Shown here in pieces: positions 8,243-16,222 of a stretch of DNA of 63,367 nucleotides (position 1 is the first letter of the stretch; each line of letters starts with the position of its first letter). The notes under the pieces are model-generated. The model had not been told where the DNA came from and did no database searches. It worked only from the letters and a program-made list of their open reading frames with translations. The DNA comes from a virus. Location: the IMG/VR virus record IMGVR_UViG_3300013137_000021, positions 1 to 63,367 of that record; one strand, written 5' to 3'. The position numbers and the translations under genes are program-made.

Positions 8243-8488
8243 ATGTCAGAACCGAGAGTATCGAAAAACTTGGAAATCGTCAATCCCGATAACCGCCCCG
8301 TCGGCATATTCCCCGCGATGGCCGAACGCTTGCGGACTCGATTGGTGGCGTTGTCCTGCGAGGTCGAAAATCTGGACAACGAACTGATTGAAACGATTGA
8401 GAAAATCGTTGAGGTCAAAAAAGAGGGATTGGCAGCGGCTAAAGAGATTCTGGCCGTGGAAAAAGAGTTTCTCAAAAATCAGTTGTAA
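8243..8488 (+). CDS. Coiled-coil hypothetical protein, 81 aa
   Basis: ATG 8243 follows GGAGGTGTGCC, a strong box. The C-terminal 50 residues form a clear heptad-like coil (VENLDNELIETIEKIVEVKKEG...EILAVEKEF). The N-terminus is short and Pro-containing. It could be a small oligomerising regulator; nothing more can be said. Confidence 0.6.
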   Translation: MSEPRVSKNLEIVNPDNRPVGIFPAMAERLRTRLVALSCEVENLDNELIETIEKIVEVKKEGLAAAKEILAVEKEFLKNQL

Positions 8489-8500
8489 TAAACCACTGTC

Positions 8501-8544
8501 CCGATGCGGACCCCATAACAGCACACGCGCCGGGTCCGCATCGG
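8501..8544 (+). promoter_or_regulatory. 13-bp perfect inverted repeat before the serine recombinase
   Basis: CCGATGCGGACCC (8501-8513) pairs with GGGTCCGCATCGG (8532-8544) around an 18-base loop. It lies between the stop at 8488 and the recombinase start at 8595. No T-run follows on either strand. It may be an RNA hairpin controlling the recombinase or a DNA site for a dimeric protein. Confidence 0.5.
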
Positions 8545-8594
8545 ATGGCAATTACAAATCCTTCCGGGATTTTTCGATAGAAAGGGTGGTCATT

Positions 8595-9290
8595 ATGACT
8601 GAAACCTCCATAACGCCGCGGCTTCGTGTCAAAGGCTACGTCCGCGTGTCCACAAAAAAGCAGGACATCTCGCCAGAAATGCAGGCCGCAAAGATCCAGG
8701 CATATTGCGAACTTAACGACTTGGAACTGGTGGATATCACAGAGGAACGCCGTAGCGCCAAAGATATCAAACACAGGCGGGAATTTCGACGGGTCCTGTC
8801 TGACATCCTCACGGACAAAGCCGACTCCCTGGTAATCTACAAATTGGACCGGGCGTTCAGATCGACTCGGGATGCACTCGACACCGCTGAAATTTTGAAC
8901 AAACAGGGAAAGGGCCTGCATTCCATCACAGAAAAATTGGACACTACGTCGGCAATGGGGGAGTTTATTTTCACCCTGTTGGCAAGCCTGGCCCAAATGG
9001 AACGCCGGTTAATCGGGGAGCGCACACAGGCCGCGATGCAACAGAAGAAATCCAACGGCGAGAAAGTATCCAGGGAAGCGCCGTTTGGGTATAGACATGA
9101 GGGGAAATTCGTGGTAGAGGACGAGAAAGAACAGTCCTGTATCATGGAAGCGCAGCGGCTGCGAGAGGAAGACCCGAAGAAATCCCTTCGTAATGTCGCC
9201 CGCGAACTAGCGGCCTCTGGTTACAGGAATCGGCAGGGCAAAACATTCCATCCTGAGTGTGTCAAGGCAATGCTGGGAGGTAGTTTCTGA
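8595..9290 (+). CDS. Small serine recombinase (resolvase/invertase family)
   Basis: A 231-aa protein with the resolvase catalytic domain. GYVRVSTKKQ carries the likely nucleophile Ser; YKLDRAFRSTRDAL and MGEFIFTLLASLAQMERRLIGERTQAAM match the core and helix-E region. A short C-terminal part (APFGYRHEGKF...SLRNVARELAASGYRNRQG) resembles the 'recombinase' and helix-turn-helix region. Length is closer to invertases/resolvases than to large serine integrases. I chose ATG 8595, with GAAAGGGTGG upstream. A tyrosine integrase is encoded elsewhere, so this enzyme may resolve dimers, invert a segment or be a second integration system. Confidence 0.85.
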   Translation: MTETSITPRLRVKGYVRVSTKKQDISPEMQAAKIQAYCELNDLELVDITEERRSAKDIKHRREFRRVLSDILTDKADSLVIYKLDRAFRSTRDALDTAEILNKQGKGLHSITEKLDTTSAMGEFIFTLLASLAQMERRLIGERTQAAMQQKKSNGEKVSREAPFGYRHEGKFVVEDEKEQSCIMEAQRLREEDPKKSLRNVARELAASGYRNRQGKTFHPECVKAMLGGSF

Positions 9291-9397
9291 TGAATGCCTT
9301 ACGTTGTCAGATACCAGTTGGCTGGACAGGCCGCGTTAGGATAAATCCCGGAATAATTTACCGTAGCATCGCCAAAATTACACAGGCGGCTATCTGA
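9290..9397 (+). CDS. Possible 35-aa ORF coupled to the recombinase
   Basis: ATG 9290 overlaps the recombinase stop (TGATG) and a strong GGGAGG lies about 9 bases upstream. The frame ends inside the terminator hairpin at 9395-9397. The peptide is basic and short. Coding potential cannot be judged; the box could be fortuitous. Confidence 0.3.
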   Translation: MNALRCQIPVGWTGRVRINPGIIYRSIAKITQAAI

Positions 9398-9407
9398 GCC
9401 GCCTGTG
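9381..9407 (-). terminator. Terminator of the late (minus-strand) operon
   Basis: A perfect 11-bp stem, CACAGGCGGCT (9381-9391) with AGCCGCCTGTG (9397-9407), loop ATCTG. Read on the minus strand it is followed by TAATTTTGG, a weak T-tract. It contains the stop codon of the endolysin. Position at the convergence of the two gene blocks fits a terminator; it may work in both directions. Confidence 0.7.
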
Positions 9408-9923
9408 CCCACCTTCGGGCAGACAAGCGATCCACATACCCTCGATGTCATCTATAGCAATCCCGCGGCGCTTGCCGCTCGCGTGTATTATTTTGTACTG
9501 ATAATTAAATTGTATGATCGCGCCGACGTGGTTCACTCCGTACGGTCGTTCGAGACTTCCAGGGACTGCAAGACAAAGCAAATCACAAATCTCCATGCTG
9601 CCGGCCAGGACACCAGGGTAGATACTGTCACCCACAAAACGGTCCATACCCTTGAAGATCCGCCAAGCCTGGGTGCGCCCCTCAGTAACGCCAACCCCCG
9701 CGTCCTTCATGCCCTTGCGTACAAACTCAGAGCAGTCAATAAATCCCTTCTTGGGTTCCCCGCCGAGTGCATAGATGTAGGCGGGCTTGCGATAGTACAT
9801 CTCCAGGTATTTCGCCTGTGCACCCGCCCTGTATTCCGGGCTCAGAGCCTCACATTGCCCCGCTAACAGCAATGCCAATAGCAAGGAAAAGGCCCATAGC
9901 CGCAAGACCGACTGCAATTTCAC
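9390..9923 (-). CDS. NlpC/P60-like cell-wall hydrolase (endolysin) with signal sequence
   Basis: A 177-aa secreted hydrolase. A hydrophobic signal (LRLWAFSLLLALLLAG) follows a basic N-terminus. The catalytic-type Cys lies in DCSEFVRKG (about residue 64) and the His in NHVGAII (about 132), the order of NlpC/P60 peptidases. I chose the GTG at 9923 because GGAGG lies 9 bases upstream and the product starts at the signal; an ATG at 9959 is less good. It overlaps the holin-like gene by 74 bases. It is the last late gene, as expected for lysis. The signal may be cleaved or act as a signal-anchor. Confidence 0.75.
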   Translation of the reverse strand: MKLQSVLRLWAFSLLLALLLAGQCEALSPEYRAGAQAKYLEMYYRKPAYIYALGGEPKKGFIDCSEFVRKGMKDAGVGVTEGRTQAWRIFKGMDRFVGDSIYPGVLAGSMEICDLLCLAVPGSLERPYGVNHVGAIIQFNYQYKIIHASGKRRGIAIDDIEGMWIACLPEGGHRRLR

Positions 9924-10269
9924 TGTATTGACCCTCCGTGAGCTTATCCCACCAGTCATGTTTCGTAATCCAGTTGATTGCCAGTGCGCCGCCGCAAATC
10001 CCTATAACGGCAAGGACAACCTGAGCGTGCTTCCAGATCATACTGCGGACGAACCCGTTAGGATCTTCCGCCGGCTGGTAGGCTGGGCTCATGAGAGCAA
10101 GAATCCAAATAATCCCCTCGCCCGTTAGGACGATGAGAAGCCATTTCTTGAATTCTTTCCGCTGATCGTCTTCTTCATTCAGATAGACCCACGCAAAAAA
10201 CACGCAGAGCGAGACCAGGAGCGGGACGGAAATGAACCAGAACTTCAACAGCACTATAAGTATGTCCAT
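9850..10269 (-). CDS. Putative holin, 139 aa, about four membrane segments
   Basis: A membrane protein with hydrophobic stretches near the N-terminus (LIVLLKFWFISVPLLVSLCVFF), at WLLIVLTGEGIIWILALM, VVLAVIGICGGALAINW and AVGLAAMGLFLAIGIAV. ATG 10269 follows GAGGAGG. The longer frame from 10440 covers the upstream gene and is rejected. It lies directly before the endolysin and overlaps it by 74 bases. No sequence family is recognised; holin is inferred from topology and position. Confidence 0.6.
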   Translation of the reverse strand: MDILIVLLKFWFISVPLLVSLCVFFAWVYLNEEDDQRKEFKKWLLIVLTGEGIIWILALMSPAYQPAEDPNGFVRSMIWKHAQVVLAVIGICGGALAINWITKHDWWDKLTEGQYSEIAVGLAAMGLFLAIGIAVSGAM

Positions 10270-10288
10270 GAGTAAGACCTCCTCTATG

Positions 10289-10684
10289 CTATTTTGCGAC
10301 GTGCGGCGCCACGGGATACGCGAGCCGGTATATCTCGATGAAAAAAAGCACCAGTGTTCCAAGGCAACTCGCTCCCACCGCCAGCAGCGTGTATCTTGCG
10401 ATCTTGCTCGAAGCTTCTGCCGTGCTGAGGTGAGGCTCAATCGTGGCCTGGTGTTTCAAGACAGACTCCACGCCCGCGGCATGATCCTGAGTGCCCCGGA
10501 TCTGTTTTAATTCCTCGTAGACACAGCCCATGTCATTGCGGCAATCCTTCAGATGCCCACGCAGGACGTCCTTGATTTCGATCATTTGGTCTGGCAGTGC
10601 GGATAAGATCCCCACCTTTTCACTCATAGCCCGCAGCTCCACGAGTACAGTCTCAAGCAACGACTTCGGTTGAGTCTCTTCCAT
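10289..10684 (-). CDS. Coiled-coil protein with C-terminal membrane segment, lysis-associated
   Basis: 131 aa. The first 90 residues are helical and coil-like (LLETVLVELRAMSEKVGILSAL...). A single membrane segment follows near residues 100-118 (LLAVGASCLGTLVLFFIEI). This layout resembles XhlA/hemolysin-type lysis accessory proteins, and the gene lies just before the holin-like gene. The start has GGAG-type purines upstream (GAGAAGACTC). Spanin or anti-holin are alternatives. Confidence 0.55.
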   Translation of the reverse strand: MEETQPKSLLETVLVELRAMSEKVGILSALPDQMIEIKDVLRGHLKDCRNDMGCVYEELKQIRGTQDHAAGVESVLKHQATIEPHLSTAEASSKIARYTLLAVGASCLGTLVLFFIEIYRLAYPVAPHVAK

Positions 10685-10702
10685 GAGTCTTCTCCTCGCT
10701 TC

Positions 10703-10966
10703 TTATTTCCTTGCGCCCTGCTTTTCGATCTCCAACCCGACATGGTTCCGATACGTGTCTACCGCGTTCACAAGGTCCGCGGTGCCTGTCAGGTCCAGCG
10801 CGGCGGCCTGATCCTGGATGGATTGCAGTGTCATCAGCATGGACAACAGCCGCATGTCAACCTGCTCAAAATCTATCGTGGATGTCGGCTCCTTAGATGC
10901 AAGCGCCTTGAGGACCGATATCATCCTCGGATCGAGTTTATCCAGTTCATCTCGTGTCAGGGCCAT
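10703..10966 (-). CDS. Hypothetical helical protein, 87 aa
   Basis: It starts one base after the tail-fibre gene ends and reads MALTRDELDKLDPRM. Soluble, helical, with a repeated Met/Leu pattern (VDMRLLSMLMTLQSIQDQ). No membrane segment. It lies between the tail fibre and the lysis genes and may be a fibre chaperone or virion accessory; this is positional inference. Confidence 0.55.
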   Translation of the reverse strand: MALTRDELDKLDPRMISVLKALASKEPTSTIDFEQVDMRLLSMLMTLQSIQDQAAALDLTGTADLVNAVDTYRNHVGLEIEKQGARK

Positions 10967-10967
10967 T

Positions 10968-13900
10968 CTAGTTCCCTTCTATGCTCAGGATCATGTTCCC
11001 GTTGATCCAATAGACAGCGCCTCCCATCGGTGTAGATGTGCACGTTATGAGCCAACCGCCGTCACTCCACATATAGAACGTGCTCGCCGGATAAACGCCC
11101 GCGGCAATATTGGCGCTATGTGATTTGTTACGCGACGCATATCCTAGTTCGCATGTGCCGTACCCTGGTGTAGAACTGGCAACGGCTGTGCAATTGACCG
11201 AACCGCACGTGAAATTCCAGCCGGTGCTGCCGGTCACTGAAAACGTCGCTGGATGTATGGGCGGAACCAGGACCGCGTCATGCTGATCGAAATAGACGAC
11301 GTGGCCCGGCGTGATGCTCAGCGCCTTCAACAGTGCCCTCGCGTCCTGGTTGAAAAACGAGTAGGCGCTCCAGTACCCCGGCATTTCGCCGCTATTGTTC
11401 ACTCCATAGTACCCGACCAGTATGTCATTGTCCTTCCATTGCAGATTTTCAGCGCCGTCAGTCGGAGCGTCCGCACTGGCGACCAGCTCGCAGACCGTAT
11501 CCGAAATGCGACGGAGATACACGTAATAAATCGTATAGCCTGTTCCGCTTACGTCGAGACTCAGCCCATTGGCAGGCAACACACTCACACTCACGTCCGG
11601 AAACGTGACGGTCAGGTCCTCCGTGTTCATAGGCGCGAACAGGACCGTTCCGGCGTTGGTCCTGGTCATCCTCGCGGCCAAGCCGTTGAGTTTTTCCTGG
11701 CCCCACGCCGAGGCCGCCGAAATCAACTGATAGACCCGATCGACCTTGCCGTCGATGCACGCGCTGGAATACGTGGACGTGAGCGACGAGACCGCATCGT
11801 CAATCCTCACCACGAACGGCGCGATTGATTCAAGCACAAATGATCCCGTGAGTGCTCCGGTCCTGTCCGGTCGCACGGTCATGATCCATCGCGCGTTGTT
11901 CCCCGGCCAGTTGCGGCTCAAGTAGCCGTTTACCGGCTCCTGAGCGCATGCAACGAGCCTGTTTGCCCAGGCGCCCCAGAAATCCCATGCGTTCGCGAGG
12001 TAAATGTTGACTCGTTGGCCGATATACGCGCTGATCGGCCCGCTCGCGGCCTCGACCTCTATTTTGGCCACGCCGATATCGGCATAGTTAACATAGGAAA
12101 ATCCGCTTACGGTCTGACTGTTCCACGACGTGACCCCGATTCTGTAGTAGAAGCCGTCAATCGGTGGACCATAATTCGCTCCCACCTTGGACGGCGTATC
12201 ACAGTCGAGAATAACCAGATGATCCACGGTGTCGTCATAGTCGTAAACCAGAGCATCGCCCGTGATACTCTGCGCCGCGCCAATCTCAAAACCGGACTCC
12301 TCATCAAAAACGATCTCAGTCGGCGTCGTGGTCCCGTCGTCAGTCTCTCCGTCGCGTTCCACTATCGAAGCGTGCGCGCAGATAAGGCCGACTGATGCGC
12401 CCGCGGCGAATGTGACCCTGATTTTGCCGCCACTGAGCGTCGCTGTACCCGCCTTGATGACCTGCCGTATCGAATACGTGGACGCCTCAACATTGTCCCC
12501 GAGAGCTTTCTGCCAGGAGGTAAACCATGCCGGTTCCGTGGCTTCCAACGGCTCGTCGGGCCGGTCCTCGTGATAGGTCTGGACGTATTGGCTCGTGAGC
12601 AGCTTATGGACATTAGCGTCGTTTGAATCGAATGTCTGGACGCTCTGCCCCGCGACGTTGACTATCCCGCTCGCGCCGCGCCGCTTGCTGACGCGTACTT
12701 CCTCGTCATTGACCGGCGTGATGTCAATCTCCGCGAGGCCGCTGAAATCGGACGGATTCAGGGTGGGTTGCCGAATCGCTGAAACGTCCGCGGCCGGGAC
12801 AAACTTCCCGTTCGCGTCTGTGCGAATCTGCCCGATATGCCGGACTTCGTAACCCGGCCACGCGTCGGCCATGCGGCCATGTTCCGGCGTTTTCGGACTC
12901 AGGAACGGTCTGAGTCTCACATCCAGGTCCGTGTCGTAATGAGATTCGGATTGGTAGTCCGTGCTCAGCCAAGGCCGATTGGTCGCGGGATTGATCGCGT
13001 TGAAATTGAAATTGTCTATCCGAGCCGATAAGTAGGCAAAATACAGAGTGTCGGGCGATAACGCGGTTGCGCTTCGCAAAACATCCCCATCATTCCAATC
13101 CACCCACGCGTCAGCCGTGCCTATTTCGTAGTCAGCGCCCAGATAGTAGAGGTCCCGATTGATCCCGATCTGCGGATAGAGTCCGTCAATCAGCGTCAGA
13201 CTGAGCGTATCCTGGTCCACAAACCTCAACTGATAGGCCGAGTATTCCCGGTAGGTCTCTGCGAAATTCGCGGTCTGACTGATCAGGGAAATACCGAGTT
13301 CATGGATAAAGCGCGGCCCACCGTCCGCTTTTGCGGTGTCGTCGGTCTGGCATCGGCCCACCATGCGAGCGTGTTTGCCGCTGCCCATAGGCGAGAGATA
13401 GCCGTCCACGTTGGGCGTCGCGGACAAAAACATCCGGCCTTGATAGTTCCAAGGAGGCGCGGCGTTGTGCGTATCGTCCGCGGCGATCCCTGCGATAGAA
13501 CTGAATGCGGGGTCCTGGTTGTTCGCGAGGTAGATCCAGTATTCCGTGTCAGGCTGGATATGCGTGAACGTGAGCCTGTTATGCTGCGAATCCCAGTTGA
13601 TGACTGCGAGGTTATTCCGCACGCTGCACGTTGCGCTGGCCGTGATCCATTCGCCATTCACCCAGACCCGACCTGAACCGCCCGGAACGATTTGAAGCCC
13701 GATCTCCGTTGGCCCCACATAGACCACTCGAACATCCGGCGCGGCAATCTGGAGGAAGCCCCGCGGCAAATGACGTTCTTCCTCGTCGTTGTCTAAGCTG
13801 CTATGCCTGGGTCTGCGGAACTGGAATCCATCCCAAAACACCTCGACATCAGGCTCAACAACGATATGGGCCGCGCCCACGTGATAGCCGGGATAGGGCA

Positions 13901-14267
13901 GATCAGAGAGCGCATCGGCCTTGAAATACCAGTTCAGGATCTTGAATCCCTCGGCCTCGGAATCCCAGTAGTATGTGTCCCATATATATTGCCCTGAATC
14001 AGTATATCGAACCGCTTTCCAGATTTCCCCGAATGCTCGCGGGCCGCTGGGTAGTAATTCCACGGACCCGGCTGTGCCGCCCAACGACTCATCAGTAATC
14101 TCCAGGTACTGTTCACCATCCCACCAATATTCGTGCGGCCAGTTCGCGTATCGCGTCCGCGCCCCGTAGACCAAGCCCTTCGGGCTGATGTTCAGCGGGT
14201 TACGACTGTACACGCCCTCTGCCCGCCAGGGCGCGGGAACTTTGATGGTGATGGTGCTATCTGCCAT
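10968..14267 (-). CDS. Large tail-fibre/host-interaction protein, 1099 aa
   Basis: A long, Gly/Ser/Thr/Asn/Tyr/Trp-rich protein without catalytic motifs, typical of receptor-binding structural proteins. At least three related blocks are visible. Each has a strand like 'TEYWIYLANN' or 'RVNIYLANAW', then 'GYLS...GKHARMVGRCQTD' or 'GYLSRNWPGNNARWIM', that is a YLxN...GYLS...R pattern. The C-terminus is Cys- and Gly-rich (TSTPGYGTCELGYAS). The start overlaps the stop of the previous gene as TAATG. Position at the end of the tail module supports a fibre or adhesin role. Confidence 0.7.
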   Translation of the reverse strand: MADSTITIKVPAPWRAEGVYSRNPLNISPKGLVYGARTRYANWPHEYWWDGEQYLEITDESLGGTAGSVELLPSGPRAFGEIWKAVRYTDSGQYIWDTYYWDSEAEGFKILNWYFKADALSDLPYPGYHVGAAHIVVEPDVEVFWDGFQFRRPRHSSLDNDEEERHLPRGFLQIAAPDVRVVYVGPTEIGLQIVPGGSGRVWVNGEWITASATCSVRNNLAVINWDSQHNRLTFTHIQPDTEYWIYLANNQDPAFSSIAGIAADDTHNAAPPWNYQGRMFLSATPNVDGYLSPMGSGKHARMVGRCQTDDTAKADGGPRFIHELGISLISQTANFAETYREYSAYQLRFVDQDTLSLTLIDGLYPQIGINRDLYYLGADYEIGTADAWVDWNDGDVLRSATALSPDTLYFAYLSARIDNFNFNAINPATNRPWLSTDYQSESHYDTDLDVRLRPFLSPKTPEHGRMADAWPGYEVRHIGQIRTDANGKFVPAADVSAIRQPTLNPSDFSGLAEIDITPVNDEEVRVSKRRGASGIVNVAGQSVQTFDSNDANVHKLLTSQYVQTYHEDRPDEPLEATEPAWFTSWQKALGDNVEASTYSIRQVIKAGTATLSGGKIRVTFAAGASVGLICAHASIVERDGETDDGTTTPTEIVFDEESGFEIGAAQSITGDALVYDYDDTVDHLVILDCDTPSKVGANYGPPIDGFYYRIGVTSWNSQTVSGFSYVNYADIGVAKIEVEAASGPISAYIGQRVNIYLANAWDFWGAWANRLVACAQEPVNGYLSRNWPGNNARWIMTVRPDRTGALTGSFVLESIAPFVVRIDDAVSSLTSTYSSACIDGKVDRVYQLISAASAWGQEKLNGLAARMTRTNAGTVLFAPMNTEDLTVTFPDVSVSVLPANGLSLDVSGTGYTIYYVYLRRISDTVCELVASADAPTDGAENLQWKDNDILVGYYGVNNSGEMPGYWSAYSFFNQDARALLKALSITPGHVVYFDQHDAVLVPPIHPATFSVTGSTGWNFTCGSVNCTAVASSTPGYGTCELGYASRNKSHSANIAAGVYPASTFYMWSDGGWLITCTSTPMGGAVYWINGNMILSIEGN

Positions 14268-14563
14268 TATGCGTCGTGATAACCCTCGGTAGCTCCGGGC
14301 GGTGGCGCTTGCTGCTCAGGCGGCGAAACGTACCCCCTGACCGGCCCTGGCGCGAACTCCGGGCTCGGCAGTGGCGGCATCGTGCCGTTGACGTGGTTGT
14401 TGAAATTCATAATCTCGAAGCCCTCCATGATGGAGTGCTCCTTGTCGTTGATTTCAACGCGTTTGCCGTACACAGCCACGCATCCAAGCTCGGTTGTCAC
14501 TAACCCGCCCTTAGCCTGGGCCTCCTTTTTGCATCCCTCGTATGCGCTGAGGTCGTCAGCCAT
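14267..14563 (-). CDS. Pro-rich small tail-region protein, 98 aa
   Basis: 98 aa with two cysteines in the first 30 residues and a low-complexity C-terminus rich in Pro/Gly (MPPLPSPEFAPGPVRGYVSPP...). The latter looks disordered and may be a linker or tip. It is coupled to the large fibre gene by a TAATG overlap. No family recognised; virion accessory is inferred from position. Confidence 0.55.
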   Translation of the reverse strand: MADDLSAYEGCKKEAQAKGGLVTTELGCVAVYGKRVEINDKEHSIMEGFEIMNFNNHVNGTMPPLPSPEFAPGPVRGYVSPPEQQAPPPGATEGYHDA

Positions 14564-14598
14564 TGTGCCTCATCCTGCCGGTTGTTTCTGGACCTGCG

Positions 14599-14808
14599 CT
14601 AATCTGCGCCTTCTGCGGACACTCTCTGCATTGCCTCTTCCAGCGCACGCAATCGCGCGTCCTGGTCCGCCAATCGCGTCTTCATCTCATCGTTCTCCTG
14701 AGCCAGCCGTTTCACTGGTCTGGAATGCACGCCAGGCCCCAGGAGAAACCCCTTTGTGGCGGTCTTCATATAGCCGGGTGGTAACGTATCGTATGGATCA
14801 ATAGCCAT
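14599..14808 (-). CDS. Small coiled-coil tail protein, 69 aa
   Basis: Starts MAIDPYDTLPPGYMKTATKG and ends in a clear coil (KRLAQENDEMKTRLADQDARLRAL...). It lies between the tail spike and the Pro-rich gene with short gaps. Such short coils often assist fibre trimerisation, but no homology is recognised. GAGGGACGGC precedes the ATG. Confidence 0.55.
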   Translation of the reverse strand: MAIDPYDTLPPGYMKTATKGFLLGPGVHSRPVKRLAQENDEMKTRLADQDARLRALEEAMQRVSAEGAD

Positions 14809-14817
14809 GCCGTCCCT

Positions 14818-16212
14818 CTAGGCTGTTGGTTGAAGGCTCCTGATCGCGCCCTCGTTGAAGAGCGTCGCGGTCAGCCCTGTAATCGTCTCTGAAGACCCGG
14901 CATTCCGGTGACAGTTGATGTCCATAAAATCCGGACAAGTATCATCTACGTCCAAGGCCACTCCGGTCCCCCCGTACGAACAGTTTATTCGCGTCAAGTT
15001 CCAGATCCCCCGGAAAAAAAACCCCTTGCCGAGCGTATCGCCCAATTGCACTCCACGAAATACAACATCCTGCATGGAATGGTCGATATATATAGCGAAG
15101 TGATCCGCATCGGTCCCCTGCTCGTATCGCAGATGTCCGAGGTCTATCAGGCCGCTGATACCGCTGTTGTGATCGTGATCGTCCCATATCAGGATACCGG
15201 CCCCAGTAGCGCAGGCCACATGCCCGTTCATTGTCCAGCTCGTGATATTGCAGTCGAGTCCCACAGTTACAGCCCATTGCCCCGCGCCGGGAATCAGGTA
15301 CATATTGTTCCAGTCCGAATTGTCCAGCGAAATTGCCGAATGAGGGTTGGCCTCGATATATATAGGTTTGTCCGCGAGGATGTTCACGTTGTCCAGATCG
15401 CAGAAATCTCGCCCCTGCACGTTTATTCCGATACTGGTATTCCCGGTCCAGGTGCCAATATAGATATCTCGCCCGTTGAACCGTCGAGTGTCCACGAGTT
15501 TTATAGCCGTCTTCTGGTATGTTCCAAAGCCGGTGAAACTCATAGACGAGAGCGATGCGTCTGCGATTGTGCCCGCTCCGGACGCCTGGAAAACAAAGCA
15601 GGGTTTGGCTGACGTCGGATGGAAATAGATGTTGGTGGATACCACTCCCTCTCCGTCTATGTGTGTTCCAGATGCGGCGATTGTGATAGTGTCTGTTATC
15701 TTCGGCGCTCCCTGGCCCAGCTTGATATGCTGTGACGGCGCCGCTGTGATAGCGGCCTGGATAGCTGCTGTGCAGTCTGTCACCCCATCGTTGATAGCGC
15801 CCCACCAGTGCGGTTTCACCCCGTCCATGACCGCAGTGTGAGCAATCGTGGCGTGGCCCGCGCCCGTAAATGCGAATATCTGATACTGCCCGGCATAGAG
15901 TGGGCCGTGAAAATCGACCGTGCCCTCGCCCGTGAACCTTGATCCCCGAACCACCGCGACAGCCACGTTTGCCGGAAAATTCTTGGTTACGGCCCAGTCG
16001 CCGCCACAAATCACCAAGGTTTTCTGCTCGCTGCCTATGGCTGCCAGGGCCGCGTCAAGCGCGGCCTGTCCGGGGTCACCGTAGTTTGTAGCAAGCACAT
16101 CTCCAACGAGCAATGCGTCAAAGTTGGCCTCCAGCGCCAGAATCCTGGTCCGCAACTCCGCTATTAGCGGGGACGGAGTGCCCGGCAAAAATCCCGGTGT
16201 TGGTTCAGTCAT
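14818..16212 (-). CDS. Tail spike with pectate-lyase-like right-handed beta-helix
   Basis: 464 aa. A short N-terminal helix (LIAELRTRILALEANFDALL) that may trimerise is followed by 'YGDPGQAALDAALAAIG' and then 'WWGAINDGVTDCTAAIQAAI'. The latter is the hallmark entry motif of phage beta-helix spikes of the pectate_lyase_3 type. Repeating short strands with Gly/Asn turns continue to the end. These proteins often cut or bind host surface polysaccharide. Catalytic acids cannot be assigned by eye. Gene order after the DUF4815-like protein fits a receptor-binding spike. Confidence 0.75.
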   Translation of the reverse strand: MTEPTPGFLPGTPSPLIAELRTRILALEANFDALLVGDVLATNYGDPGQAALDAALAAIGSEQKTLVICGGDWAVTKNFPANVAVAVVRGSRFTGEGTVDFHGPLYAGQYQIFAFTGAGHATIAHTAVMDGVKPHWWGAINDGVTDCTAAIQAAITAAPSQHIKLGQGAPKITDTITIAASGTHIDGEGVVSTNIYFHPTSAKPCFVFQASGAGTIADASLSSMSFTGFGTYQKTAIKLVDTRRFNGRDIYIGTWTGNTSIGINVQGRDFCDLDNVNILADKPIYIEANPHSAISLDNSDWNNMYLIPGAGQWAVTVGLDCNITSWTMNGHVACATGAGILIWDDHDHNSGISGLIDLGHLRYEQGTDADHFAIYIDHSMQDVVFRGVQLGDTLGKGFFFRGIWNLTRINCSYGGTGVALDVDDTCPDFMDINCHRNAGSSETITGLTATLFNEGAIRSLQPTA

Positions 16213-16222
16213 GATGATTCCC

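Noticed and set aside
8472-8996. 174-aa minus-strand ORF opposite the serine recombinase
   Set aside because: Shadow of a well-supported gene; Cys/Phe-rich and no ribosome-binding site.
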